A stretch of 64,000 nt of DNA from Leifsonia sp. NPDC080035 (GTDB lineage Bacteria > Actinomycetota > Actinomycetes > Actinomycetales > Microbacteriaceae), in the NCBI RefSeq assembly GCF_040050925.1, contig NZ_CP157390.1, positions 3,348,001-3,412,000 on the forward strand. The letters are read 5' to 3'. Below the pieces are notes generated by a model that saw only the letters and a program-made list of their open reading frames with translations, did no database searches and was not told the origin of the DNA. This document shows positions 26,901 through 34,311 of this stretch, one piece after another. The position numbers and the translations under genes are program-made. Numbering within the stretch: position 1 is the first letter of the stretch; the number at the start of each line of letters is the position of its first letter.

Positions 26901-27325
26901 TCGAGCTGCTGCCCGGCGAGTACGAGAAGACCGTCGTGATCAGCGCGCAGAGCGCCCGCTTCGAGAACGGCGTGTACGTCGAGCTGGACACGGCGCTCAC
27001 GCCGGAGCTGGAGGCCGAGGGTCTTGCGCGCGACATCATCCGCGCGGTGCAGGACACCCGGAAGGCCGCGGGCCTGGACGTCAGCGACCGCATCGAGCTG
27101 TCGCTCAGCTTCGAGGACCCGGCGGACGGCGCGGCGGTCGAATCCGCCGCAGGCGCCGTCGACATCGGCGCGGAGACGCTCGCCGAGCTCGTGGGCATCG
27201 CCGCGGGCGGGATCGTCGAGACGAGCGAGGACGGCGAGTTCCGGAAGAGCTTCGCCGCGGGGCGGTTCGCGAACGCGGGCGCCTTCACGGTGGGTGTCGC
27301 CAAGGCGGAGGTGAGCGTTCGATGA
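23993..27325 (+). CDS. ileS: Isoleucyl-tRNA synthetase
   Basis: Charges tRNA-Ile; class I synthetase of 1110 aa. The HIGH-type motif is HYGH (residues 74-77, GLPHYGHLLTGY) and KMSKS is near residue 660 (QKMSKSLRNYP). The HYGH spelling and long C-terminal region fit the eukaryote-like IleRS2 class, which in other bacteria is often mupirocin-tolerant; resistance here is inference only. Start ATG 23993 is placed by AGGAGA at 23983-23988 and by the T-box leader ending there. The stop overlaps folC by ATGA. Confidence 0.97.
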   Translation: MPYPKSAPDGAEPERADAAERQDVTPSPVFPEIETDVLAFWDADGTFRASIENREGAPEWVFYDGPPFANGLPHYGHLLTGYAKDVFPRFQTMRGKKVERRFGWDTHGLPAELEAERQLGITDKSQIEEMGLAAFNQAAKDSVLRYTREWQEYVTRQARWVDFDNDYKTLDTSYMESVIWAFKQLHEKGLAYEGHRVLPYCWRDQTPLSNHELRMDDDVYKMRQDQTVTVTFPLVGERAEVLGLTGVRALAWTTTPWTLPTNMALAVGPDITYAVVPAGPNGAADTHGAPDETVLSGEYLLAIDLVGNYAKDLGYASAEAARDAVRRTIPGRDLAGVEYDRLWDYYADAETYGTQNAWRILVDDYVTTEDGTGIVHQAPAYGEDDQRVCEAAGIPVIISVDDGARFLPAVADVAGLQVFEANKPLTTLLREQGRLLRQASYEHSYPHCWRCRNPLIYKAVSSWFVRVTDFRYRMVELNQQINWVPDNVKDGQFGKWLAGARDWSVSRNRYFGSPIPVWKSDDPAYPRVDVYGSLEELERDFGRLPLNANGEPDLHRPFIDELTRPNPDDPTGRSTMRRIPDVLDVWFDSGSMPFAQVHYPFENHDWFDSHSPADFIVEYIGQTRGWFYLLHTLGTALFDRPAFKNVISHGIVLGSDGQKMSKSLRNYPDVNEVFDRDGSDAMRWFLMSSPVLRGGNLIVTEEGIREGVRQVLLPLWSTWYFFSLYANATGYDAKRSTASTDVLDRYLLAKTRDLVEAVTDDLEDLDSTLAAAKLRDFADVLTNWYVRRSRDRFWAGVGEDGSGAEAFDTLYTVLETLTRVAAPLLPLVSERIWKDLTGGRSVHLTGWPEPDEFPADDALVAAMDRVRAISSTALSLRKQSGLRVRLPLAKLTVVAEGVDALRPFEGILRDELNVKAVELVEGEHGGVEQTLTVNARMLGPRIGKQVQDVIRAAKSGDWDEVDGVVRAGGVELLPGEYEKTVVISAQSARFENGVYVELDTALTPELEAEGLARDIIRAVQDTRKAAGLDVSDRIELSLSFEDPADGAAVESAAGAVDIGAETLAELVGIAAGGIVETSEDGEFRKSFAAGRFANAGAFTVGVAKAEVSVR

Positions 27326-28695
27326 GCGATGCGTTCGACGACGAGCTGCGGGACGAGGCGGAGGCCGTCTACCAGGCCCTCCTCGCCCGGATCGGCGAGG
27401 GGGCGCCCGAGCGCAGGCTGGACGCCACCCGGCGGGCGGTCGAGCTGCTGGGCGACCCCCAGCGCGCGTACCCGATCATCCACATCACCGGCACGAACGG
27501 GAAGACCTCGACCAGCCGGATCATCGAGAGCCTCCTACGCGCCTACGGCCTGCGCACGGGTCTCTTGACGAGCCCGCACCTGGTCAGCTTCAACGAGCGG
27601 ATCGTGATCGACGGCCAGCCGATCGGCGACGAGGACCTCGTGCGCAACTGGGAGGACGTGCGTCCGTACCTGGAGATCGTGGACTCCGAGCTCGTGGAGG
27701 CCGGCAAGCAGCCGCTGACCTTCTTCGAGGCGCTCACCGCCCTCGCGTTCGCGGCGTTCGCCGATGCCCCGGTCGACGTCGCGGTGATCGAGGTCGGGAT
27801 GGGCGGCGAGTGGGACTCGACGAACGTCGGCGATGGCCAGGTGGCCGTCTTCACGCCGATCTCGCTCGACCACACGAAGCAGCTCGGCGATACCGTCCGC
27901 GAGATCGCACGCACCAAGGCCGGCATCATCAAGCCGTCCGCCGACGTCGTCACCTCGGCGCAGACCACCGAGGCGATGGCGGAGCTGGAGGAGGCGGCGC
28001 GGCTGACCGAGTCCACGCTCGCCGCACAGCCCGGCGCCTTCGACGTGGCGGCGACGCGCGTCGCGGTCGGCGGGCAGCTCGTCACCGTGCGCGGTCGTGC
28101 GGCGACGTACGAGGACGTGTTCCTGCCGCTCTACGGCGACCACCAGGCGCAGAACGCCGCGGTCGCGGTCGCCGCCGTGGAGACCTTCCTCGGCCGCGGC
28201 ACGCAGCCGCTGAAGGCCGACCTGGTGGAGGAGGGCTTCGCGACCGCGACCTCGCCCGGCCGCCTCCAGCTGATCGGCATCGAGCCGACCGTCCTGGTCG
28301 ACGCCGCGCACAACCCCGCGGGCGCCGCGACGCTCGCGGACGCGCTGCGCCGGTACTTCGACTTCGACGAGATCACCTTCGTGCTCGGCAGCCTCGGCGA
28401 CAAGGATGCGCGCGGCGTCGTCCGCGCGCTCACCCCCGTCGCGACGCAGTTCTTCGTGACCGAGCCGTCGTCCGACCGGGCCCTGCCCGCGGAGGACCTC
28501 GGCGACGTGGTGCGCGAGGAGGCGGGCGACGAGGCGACGATCGTCTACAGCGACGCGCTCGACGCGCTGGAGGCCGCCCGCGAGTGGGCGGGCGAGGAGG
28601 CGCGCCGCGCCGTCGTCGTCACGGGCTCCATCGTGCTCGTCGGCGCCGCCATGGCGCACGCCGCCGAGCAGGGCTGGAAGGACGCGCCGGCGTGA
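27322..28695 (+). CDS. folC: Folylpolyglutamate/dihydrofolate synthase
   Basis: Adds glutamate to dihydropteroate or folates, 457 aa. Mur-ligase fold with P-loop ITGTNGKTSTSR (about residues 54-65), SPHLVSFNERI folate-region motif, GMGGEWDSTN, and the C-terminal DAAHNPAGA motif. Start ATG 27322 overlaps the ileS stop by four bases, so it is coupled to ileS and probably shares its T-box control. The downstream membrane protein starts by a GTGA overlap. Confidence 0.96.
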   Translation: MSDAFDDELRDEAEAVYQALLARIGEGAPERRLDATRRAVELLGDPQRAYPIIHITGTNGKTSTSRIIESLLRAYGLRTGLLTSPHLVSFNERIVIDGQPIGDEDLVRNWEDVRPYLEIVDSELVEAGKQPLTFFEALTALAFAAFADAPVDVAVIEVGMGGEWDSTNVGDGQVAVFTPISLDHTKQLGDTVREIARTKAGIIKPSADVVTSAQTTEAMAELEEAARLTESTLAAQPGAFDVAATRVAVGGQLVTVRGRAATYEDVFLPLYGDHQAQNAAVAVAAVETFLGRGTQPLKADLVEEGFATATSPGRLQLIGIEPTVLVDAAHNPAGAATLADALRRYFDFDEITFVLGSLGDKDARGVVRALTPVATQFFVTEPSSDRALPAEDLGDVVREEAGDEATIVYSDALDALEAAREWAGEEARRAVVVTGSIVLVGAAMAHAAEQGWKDAPA

Positions 28696-29081
28696 GCGGG
28701 GAGCAGCAGGCGCCGGAGGGCGATGCCGCGGCCGCAGGCCGCCCGCGCCGGCAGCGCTCGCTCCGCGAGACGCTCGGCTCGATCGTGCTCGCCTTCGAGC
28801 TCGTCATCGTGTTCCTCGGCGCGCTCGTCGTCTTCGGCCTGAAGGCGCTGCCCGCCGCCGTCGCGCTCGGCGGGGGAGCCGTCGTCGTCGTGCTCATGAT
28901 CGTCGCGATCGGGCTGCTGCGCTGGCCGGCGGGCATCGCCCTCGGCTGGATCGTCCAGCTGATCGTCGTCGCCGCGGGCTTCCTCGTCCCCGCCTTCTTC
29001 GTGGTCGGCGCCATCTTCACGGCCATGTGGACCTACTGCATGGTCGCCGCCGCCCGCATCGACCGCACCACCAAGCGATAA
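28692..29081 (+). CDS. DUF4233 membrane protein
   Basis: 129-aa protein with a short charged N-terminus and about four hydrophobic helices (LGSIVLAFELVIVFLGALVV onward). DUF4233 proteins occur after folC in many Actinobacteria; the position here matches. Start GTG 28692 overlaps the folC stop (GTGA). Function is unknown. Confidence 0.85.
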   Translation: MSGEQQAPEGDAAAAGRPRRQRSLRETLGSIVLAFELVIVFLGALVVFGLKALPAAVALGGGAVVVVLMIVAIGLLRWPAGIALGWIVQLIVVAAGFLVPAFFVVGAIFTAMWTYCMVAAARIDRTTKR

Positions 29082-29091
29082 AGGAGAACCC

Positions 29092-29514
29092 ATGACCACC
29101 GCCGTCGAAGAGACCCTCGTCCTCGTCAAGCCGGATGGAGTCGCCCGCAACCTGACGGGTGAGATCCTGCGCCGGATCGAGGCCAAGGGCTACTCGCTCG
29201 TCGACATCCGCATGCTGCAGGCCGACCGCGAGCTGCTGGCCAAGCACTACGCCGAGCACGAGGGCAAGCCGTTCTACGAGCCGCTCGTCGAGTTCATGGA
29301 GTCCGGCCCGATCGTCGCGATCCGCCTCGCGGGCAACCGCGTCATCGAGGGCTTCCGCTCCCTCGCGGGCACGACCGACCCGACCACCGCGGCGCCCGGC
29401 ACCATCCGCGGCGACTTCGCGCGGGACTGGGGCCTGAAGGTGCAGCAGAACCTCGTGCACGGCTCCGACTCTCCCGAGTCCGCGGCCCGCGAGCTCGCCC
29501 TCTGGTTCGCGTAA
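29092..29514 (+). CDS. ndk: Nucleoside diphosphate kinase
   Basis: Equilibrates nucleoside triphosphate pools by a phospho-histidine. 140 aa, standard length. The active site is H123 in NLVHGSDSPESA; other family marks are LVKPDGVARN at the N-terminus and GTIRGDFA. Start ATG 29092 has AAAGGAG a few bases upstream. Last gene of the ileS-folC-DUF4233 run; a palindrome follows after 23 bases. Confidence 0.98.
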   Translation: MTTAVEETLVLVKPDGVARNLTGEILRRIEAKGYSLVDIRMLQADRELLAKHYAEHEGKPFYEPLVEFMESGPIVAIRLAGNRVIEGFRSLAGTTDPTTAAPGTIRGDFARDWGLKVQQNLVHGSDSPESAARELALWFA

Positions 29515-29536
29515 CCAGCACCGCGCCGGGCGCGTC

Positions 29537-29599
29537 CGCCGAGGGGCACGTCGTTGTCGCTTTTCACGCTCGAAAGTGACAACGACGTGCCCTTCGGCG
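29537..29599. repeat. Convergent palindrome, family B copy 1
   Basis: 63-bp inverted repeat between ndk and the VKOR gene, whose 3' ends face each other. The arms contain GGGCACGTCGTTGTC and GACAACGACGTGCCC around TTTTCACGCTCGAAA. Nearly the same arms recur at 55790. Probable bidirectional terminator. Confidence 0.8.
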
Positions 29600-29612
29600 T
29601 TCGAGGGGCGGC

Positions 29613-30230
29613 TCAGACGAACGCGCGGTGGATCCAGTCGAGCTGGATCTGCGCCAGGATCGCGACGATCGCGTAGCTGACCAGGGTGATCACCGGGATC
29701 CAGCTGTACAGCGCGGCGAACACCCGGCGGGCGCGTTCGGGCAGCGGGATGTTGCCCGACTTCAGGTTGTAGAGCGTCACCGCCCAGAACGTAGGGATGG
29801 TGACGACCCAGGTGACCATGCACCACGGGCAGAGCACCCGCAGGTCGGTCAGCGAGGCGGTGATCAGGAAGATCACGAGCGCCAGGGCGAGCACGACACC
29901 GACGTTGAAGGTCAGCCAGTACCAGCGAGCGAAGCGGCCGGATACCGCGAGCAGCCCGACGCCGACGGCGATCGTGGCCGTCCAACCGGCGAGCCCGAGC
30001 AGCGGGTTCGGGAAGCCGAGCAGCGAGCCCTGCCACGAACCGAGGTTCTTGCCGCAGCCGACCAGCACATTGAAGTTGCACGAGAGCTGGGCGTTCGCGT
30101 TCGCGAGCAGCGCGAACTTGTCCAGCGTCAGCATGAAGGCCGCCCAGAAGCCGATGGCTCCGGCGATGATCAGGAAGACGGCGAGGGCCGTCGGGCGGCG
30201 GTAGTCGGCCGCTGCGGAGGAGTCTGACAC
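29613..30230 (-). CDS. Vitamin K epoxide reductase family membrane protein
   Basis: Inner-membrane thiol oxidoreductase, 205 aa, with about five hydrophobic helices. The redox cysteines are C51 and C59 on the loop after helix 1 and the CPWC pair C134/C137. In Actinobacteria VKOR replaces DsbB and reoxidises a DsbA-like protein using quinone. No DsbA-like gene is adjacent. Start GTG 30230 has CATAAT six bases upstream, suggesting a leaderless mRNA; the longer open frame through the rne leader is rejected. Confidence 0.9.
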   Translation of the reverse strand: MSDSSAAADYRRPTALAVFLIIAGAIGFWAAFMLTLDKFALLANANAQLSCNFNVLVGCGKNLGSWQGSLLGFPNPLLGLAGWTATIAVGVGLLAVSGRFARWYWLTFNVGVVLALALVIFLITASLTDLRVLCPWCMVTWVVTIPTFWAVTLYNLKSGNIPLPERARRVFAALYSWIPVITLVSYAIVAILAQIQLDWIHRAFV

Positions 30231-30306
30231 AGTCGGATTATGGCATGCGCGCCCAATCGGCGACCTGGAAGGCGCGTGTGCGACGGGCGTCCGGCCCGCG
30301 ACATGC

Positions 30307-30549
30307 GATAATCGTTGCCAGAAGTCGTTCCGGCCTGTGCCGGAGGACGCCAAGAGAAGGCTTGAGGGCGCCGAGTGCGCCCACGTGAGAAATGCCGGCC
30401 GCGATGGCCGGCCAGGAAGAGCCGGACGCACGCCGTGCCACGAGCAGGCAGCGCCCGAGCAAGGATTACGGAGGGACCCGCAAGGGTCGCCTCCGACGGA
30501 GAGTACCCGGCGAGCGGGGAACCGCCGCCGGTCGAGGAGTGCACCAGCG
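30307..30549 (+). promoter_or_regulatory. Promoter and long structured 5' leader of rne
   Basis: GATAAT at 30307-30312 is a likely -10, giving a leader of about 230 nt. The leader is a chain of small GC hairpins: TTCCGGC/GCCGGA (30328-30345 area), GGGCGC/GCGCCC (30366-30381), GCCGGCC/GGCCGGC (30393-30411), GGACCC/GGGTCG, and CCGGCG/CGCCGG near 30510-30530. RNase E leaders are targets of autoregulation in other bacteria; that role here is inference. Confidence 0.6.
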
Positions 30550-33072
30550 ATGGTGGAAAACGAGAATACCGACAGCACGAACACCAACAACGAGACGGAG
30601 ACAGGGGGACGCAGGCGACGGGGGCTCTTCGGGAGCCGCCGTGCGACGCGCGCGGGTCTTCCCGCCTCGGGCGAGGTGAACGACGCCCGCACCTCCGCTG
30701 CGGACGCGGGTGCACCGCCCGTCCCCGCCGCGCAGGGCGGCACCGGTCAGCAGGACCCGTCGCAGGACGCCGCTGACGCGGCAACGCCTGCCGGCGCCGC
30801 GGCACCGAGCGCGCCCCCCGCGCACGAGCCGCCCGCGCTCCCGCAGCCGCTCGGCGACGAGGCGCCCAGCCGTCCGGCGGCTCCGGGCCTGCCTCCGACG
30901 ACGCTGCTGTTCCAGGCCCCCGACATCCTGCCGCTCCCGCCGCTGCCCGACGACGAAGAGGAGGCGTCCGGCAGTGTCCGCCGCCGCTCCCGCCGCCGCG
31001 CAGGCGAGACGGGGCGCAACGACGCGGGCGACCCCGCGAACACGGTCGTCAAGGTCCGTGCGCCGCGCGAGCCGGAGCTGATCACCGAGCCGCAGAAGGT
31101 CAAGGGCTCCACCCGGCTCGAGGCGAAGAAGCAGCGCCGCCGGGATGGACGCGACGCCGGCCGTCGCCGCACGGTCATCACCGAGGCCGAGTTCCTCGCC
31201 CGCCGCGAGTCGGTCGACCGCCAGATGATCGTCCGCTCCAAGGGCGGCCGCATCCAGATCGGCGTGCTCGAGGACAAGGTCCTCGTGGAGCACTACGTCG
31301 CCCGCTCGCAGGAGGCGTCGCTCATCGGCAACGTCTACCTCGGCCGCGTGCAGAACGTCCTGCCGAGCATGGAGGCCGCGTTCGTCGACATCGGGCGCGG
31401 CCGCAACGCCGTGCTCTACTCCGGCGAGGTGGACTGGGACGCGGTGGAGACCGGCAACCAGCCGCGCCGCATCGAGCTGGCCCTGAAGCCGGGCGACCGC
31501 GTGCTCGTCCAGGTCACCAAGGACCCTGTCGGCCACAAGGGCGCCCGCCTCACCAGCCAGATCTCGCTTCCCGGCCGCTACCTCGTGTACGTGCCGAACG
31601 GCTCCATGAACGGCATCAGCCGGAAGCTGCCTGACACCGAGCGCGCCCGGCTGAAGAAGATCCTCAAGGAGGTCCTCCCCGAGAACGCGGGCGTGATCGT
31701 GCGCACCGCTGCGGAGGGCGCGACGGAGGAGCAGCTCACGCTCGACGTGAACCGCCTGACCGCGCAGTGGGCGGACATCAGCACCCAGGTCGAGACCCAG
31801 CAGGCGCCCGCGCTCCTGCACAGCGAGCCCGACCTGCTGATCAAGATCATCCGCGACGTCTTCAACGAGGACTTCCAGAAGCTGGTCATCGCCGGCGACG
31901 ACGCGCGCCAGGCGATCGAGAGCTACCTGCGCCAGGTCGCCCCGGACCTGCTCGACCGCATCGAGCCGTACACGGGCGACAAGGACGCGTTCGACGAGTA
32001 CCGCATCACGGAGCAGATCGAGAAGGCGCTGGAGCGCAAGGTCTGGCTGCCGTCCGGCGGCTCGCTCGTCATCGACCGCACCGAGGCGATGACGGTCGTC
32101 GACGTCAACACCGGCAAGTTCGTCGGCTCCGGCGGCAACCTCGAGGAGACCGTCACCAAGAACAACCTCGAGGCCGCGGAGGAGGTCGTCCGCCAGCTGC
32201 GTCTGCGCGACATCGGCGGCATCATCGTGGTCGACTTCATCGACATGGTGCTCGAGTCCAACCGCGACCTCGTGCTCCGCAGGCTCGTCGAGTGCCTGAG
32301 CCGCGACCGCACCAAGCACCAGGTGGCGGAGGTCACCTCGCTCGGTCTGGTGCAGATGACCCGCAAGAAGCTCGGACTCGGCCTGCTGGAGACCTTCAGC
32401 GAGGCGTGCGAGGTCTGCGCCGGCCGCGGTGTGATCGTGCACCACGACCCGGTCGTGAAGCACCGCCAGCCGCAGCAGCAGAACGGCGGCGAGCCGCGCC
32501 GTCGTGGCCGCGGCGGCAACGGGGGAGGCGGAGCGGGTGCGGCGCCGAGCGCGCAGCACTCCGGCAACGGCACACACGCGATCACCGACGACGCGAAGAA
32601 CGCGCTCGCCCAGATCGCCGCGTCGACCATCCACCCGCACGAGGTGGACGGCGAGGCGCCGAGCGCTCCCGCTGCCGAGGTGGTCGAGCAGGCGCCGAAG
32701 AAGCGCCGCCGCAAGAGCAAGAGCGCCCAGCAGGCCGAGCAGAAGCCGGAGGCGCACCAGGCGCCCGACGGTGCGGAGCCGGCCGAGCGCCACGCTTCCG
32801 ACGCCGGAACGCGGGATGCCGACGAGACCGCCGCGACGCCGGCCGCCGAGGAGGCGGACGCGAACACCTCGGTGCCGCTGATCGACCTGCCGGAACCGGC
32901 GCACACGGCGCCCGCGCAGCGACCGTCCGCTGTGGAGACCGAGCTGCTGCTCGACTCCGTGCTCGACTCCCTGCCCCAGCCCAAGCAGCCCGGTCAGGGC
33001 CGTAGCCGCAGCCGCAGGGCCAGCACCACCGTCATCGCCGGCGGAGAGATCCCCGGCGGCACCGAGTCCTGA
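30550..33072 (+). CDS. rne: Ribonuclease E/G family endoribonuclease
   Basis: Single-strand RNA endonuclease for rRNA processing and mRNA decay. 840 aa. A disordered N-terminal extension (~200 residues, rich in Pro, Ala and Arg) precedes the S1 domain (about 230-300, IQIGVLEDKVLVEHYVARSQ). The catalytic DNase I-like region has VVDVNTGKF and IIVVDFIDM (near 560), and the zinc-link pair is C620/C623 (CEVCAGRG). A long low-complexity C-terminal tail with a KKRRRKSK patch may bind RNA or partners. Start ATG 30550 is inferred from the leader end; it lacks a strong ribosome site. Confidence 0.95.
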   Translation: MVENENTDSTNTNNETETGGRRRRGLFGSRRATRAGLPASGEVNDARTSAADAGAPPVPAAQGGTGQQDPSQDAADAATPAGAAAPSAPPAHEPPALPQPLGDEAPSRPAAPGLPPTTLLFQAPDILPLPPLPDDEEEASGSVRRRSRRRAGETGRNDAGDPANTVVKVRAPREPELITEPQKVKGSTRLEAKKQRRRDGRDAGRRRTVITEAEFLARRESVDRQMIVRSKGGRIQIGVLEDKVLVEHYVARSQEASLIGNVYLGRVQNVLPSMEAAFVDIGRGRNAVLYSGEVDWDAVETGNQPRRIELALKPGDRVLVQVTKDPVGHKGARLTSQISLPGRYLVYVPNGSMNGISRKLPDTERARLKKILKEVLPENAGVIVRTAAEGATEEQLTLDVNRLTAQWADISTQVETQQAPALLHSEPDLLIKIIRDVFNEDFQKLVIAGDDARQAIESYLRQVAPDLLDRIEPYTGDKDAFDEYRITEQIEKALERKVWLPSGGSLVIDRTEAMTVVDVNTGKFVGSGGNLEETVTKNNLEAAEEVVRQLRLRDIGGIIVVDFIDMVLESNRDLVLRRLVECLSRDRTKHQVAEVTSLGLVQMTRKKLGLGLLETFSEACEVCAGRGVIVHHDPVVKHRQPQQQNGGEPRRRGRGGNGGGGAGAAPSAQHSGNGTHAITDDAKNALAQIAASTIHPHEVDGEAPSAPAAEVVEQAPKKRRRKSKSAQQAEQKPEAHQAPDGAEPAERHASDAGTRDADETAATPAAEEADANTSVPLIDLPEPAHTAPAQRPSAVETELLLDSVLDSLPQPKQPGQGRSRSRRASTTVIAGGEIPGGTES

Positions 33073-33081
33073 GCGTCCCGG

Positions 33082-33366
33082 TCAGCGCCCGCCTCCCCGT
33101 CCCCGGCGTTCGCGCTCGGGGACGCGGAGGCCGCTGGCGATGAGCCGGCGCACCAGCTCCTTGCCCGGCACGGGCGTCGCTCCCGCGGCGACAAGCTCGT
33201 CGTAGCGGCGGTCGGGGACGTCGTAGTGGTCGAGGTCGAACGCGCGCGCCTGGATGCCGTTCGCGGCCGCGAAGGCGTGCAGCTCGTCCAGCGACGCGTC
33301 GCTGACCAGATGCGACCACAACATGCCGTGGGCGGGCCATGCCGGGGGATCGATCAGGACCGTCAT
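33082..33366 (-). CDS. DUF4031 small protein
   Basis: 94-aa protein beginning MTVLIDPPAWPAHGMLWSHL, which is the DUF4031 hallmark, with conserved RAFDLDHYDVPDRRYDEL. Function unknown. Convergent with rne (9-bp gap). Start ATG 33366 has TAGAAT exactly six bases upstream on the minus strand, suggesting a leaderless mRNA. Confidence 0.88.
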   Translation of the reverse strand: MTVLIDPPAWPAHGMLWSHLVSDASLDELHAFAAANGIQARAFDLDHYDVPDRRYDELVAAGATPVPGKELVRRLIASGLRVPERERRGRGGGR

Positions 33367-33428
33367 AGAATGATTCTAGGAACCGGTGCCGTCGATGGTG
33401 CCGGACGGTCCCACCGCCCCCTGCTGAA

Positions 33429-33457
33429 TTGACGCAGTGTGTGGCGTCGGGTAAAGT
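33429..33457 (+). promoter_or_regulatory. Strong promoter of the rplU operon
   Basis: TTGACG (33429-33434), 17-bp spacer, TAAAGT (33452-33457): the best sigma-70-like -35/-10 pair with full spacing in the window. It gives a leader of about 170 nt before rplU. Confidence 0.75.
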
Positions 33458-33463
33458 TGACCG

Positions 33464-33635
33464 TTGGTGTGTGTCGGGTGCTGCCCGGCCATCCACACGG
33501 TTTTCTGAGAGCCACCCGCTGCACGATGCGGCGGGTGATGGGCTCACCAGTAACTCCCCCTGAACAGCAAAGAGCAGGACCAGATCCACGGCGTCGCCTC
33601 ACGGAACTGTTCCCCGACGAAAAAGGTAGAGACAA
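33464..33635 (+). promoter_or_regulatory. Structured 5' leader of rplU-rpmA
   Basis: About 170 nt untranslated. Hairpins visible: GTCGGGTGC...GCCCGGC (33475-33491 area) and CCCGCTGC...GCGGCGGG (33513-33535 area). It ends with an AAAAAGGTAG ribosome site. No ORF fits. Ribosomal protein leaders often mediate autoregulation; this one is not a family I can name. Confidence 0.5.
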
Positions 33636-33944
33636 GTGGTTTACGCAGTTGTGCGCGCCGGTGGCCGGCAGGAGAAGGTCGAGGTCGGCACCATCGTGAC
33701 GATGGACCGCATCAAGGCCGACAAGGACGGCAACGTCGAGCTGGCCGCTGTGCTGCTTGTCGACGGTGACAAGATCACCTCCGACGCCAAGTCCCTCGCC
33801 AAGGTGAAGGTCACGGCGGAGGTCCTCGGCGACCTGCGCGGCCCGAAGATCGTCATCCAGAAGTTCAAGAACAAGACCGGCTACAAGAAGCGCCAGGGCC
33901 ACCGCCAGGAGCTCACGCGCGTCAAGATCACCGGCATCAAGTAG
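33636..33944 (+). CDS. rplU: 50S ribosomal protein L21
   Basis: 102-aa large-subunit protein. It begins VYAVVRAGGRQEKVEVGTIV and has the C-terminal KFKNKTGYKKRQGHRQELT motif that contacts 23S rRNA. Start GTG 33636 with AAAGGTAG upstream. First gene of rplU-rpmA, the standard pair. Confidence 0.98.
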   Translation: MVYAVVRAGGRQEKVEVGTIVTMDRIKADKDGNVELAAVLLVDGDKITSDAKSLAKVKVTAEVLGDLRGPKIVIQKFKNKTGYKKRQGHRQELTRVKITGIK

Positions 33945-33974
33945 CCGCTAGCGGACCTTCGAGGAGAAGAAGAC

Positions 33975-34232
33975 ATGGCACACAAAAAGGGAGCGAGCTC
34001 CACTCGCAACGGTCGTGACTCGAACGCGCAGCGCCTCGGCGTGAAGCGCTTCGGCGGCCAGACCGTCAACGCCGGCGAGATCCTCGTCCGCCAGCGCGGC
34101 ACCCACTTCCACCCCGGCGTGAACGTCGGCCGCGGTGGCGACGACACCCTGTTCGCCCTGGCGGCGGGCGCCGTCGAGTTCGGCAACAAGGGCGGCCGCA
34201 AGGTCGTCAACATCGTGGCCGCCGAGGTCTGA
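33975..34232 (+). CDS. rpmA: 50S ribosomal protein L27
   Basis: 85-aa protein reaching the peptidyl-transferase centre. N-terminus MAHKKGASSTRNGRDSNAQR has no Firmicutes-type cleavable extension. Core motif RQRGTHFHPGVNVGRGGDDTL. 30 bases after rplU. A hairpin terminator precedes obgE, so part of the transcripts probably end here. Confidence 0.98.
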   Translation: MAHKKGASSTRNGRDSNAQRLGVKRFGGQTVNAGEILVRQRGTHFHPGVNVGRGGDDTLFALAAGAVEFGNKGGRKVVNIVAAEV

Positions 34233-34253
34233 GCCTCGGCCACAACCACGTGA

Positions 34254-34281
34254 GGATGGGCGGGCTTCGGCCCGCCCATCC
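34254..34281 (+). terminator. Terminator between rpmA and obgE
   Basis: Perfect 12-bp stem GGATGGGCGGGC with a TTCG tetraloop and its complement, followed by GTCTTT. 22 bases after rpmA and 31 before obgE. It probably attenuates read-through from the strong ribosomal promoter. Confidence 0.85.
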
Positions 34282-34311
34282 GTCTTTCAGCAAGCGTTAG
34301 GAGCAGTACCC

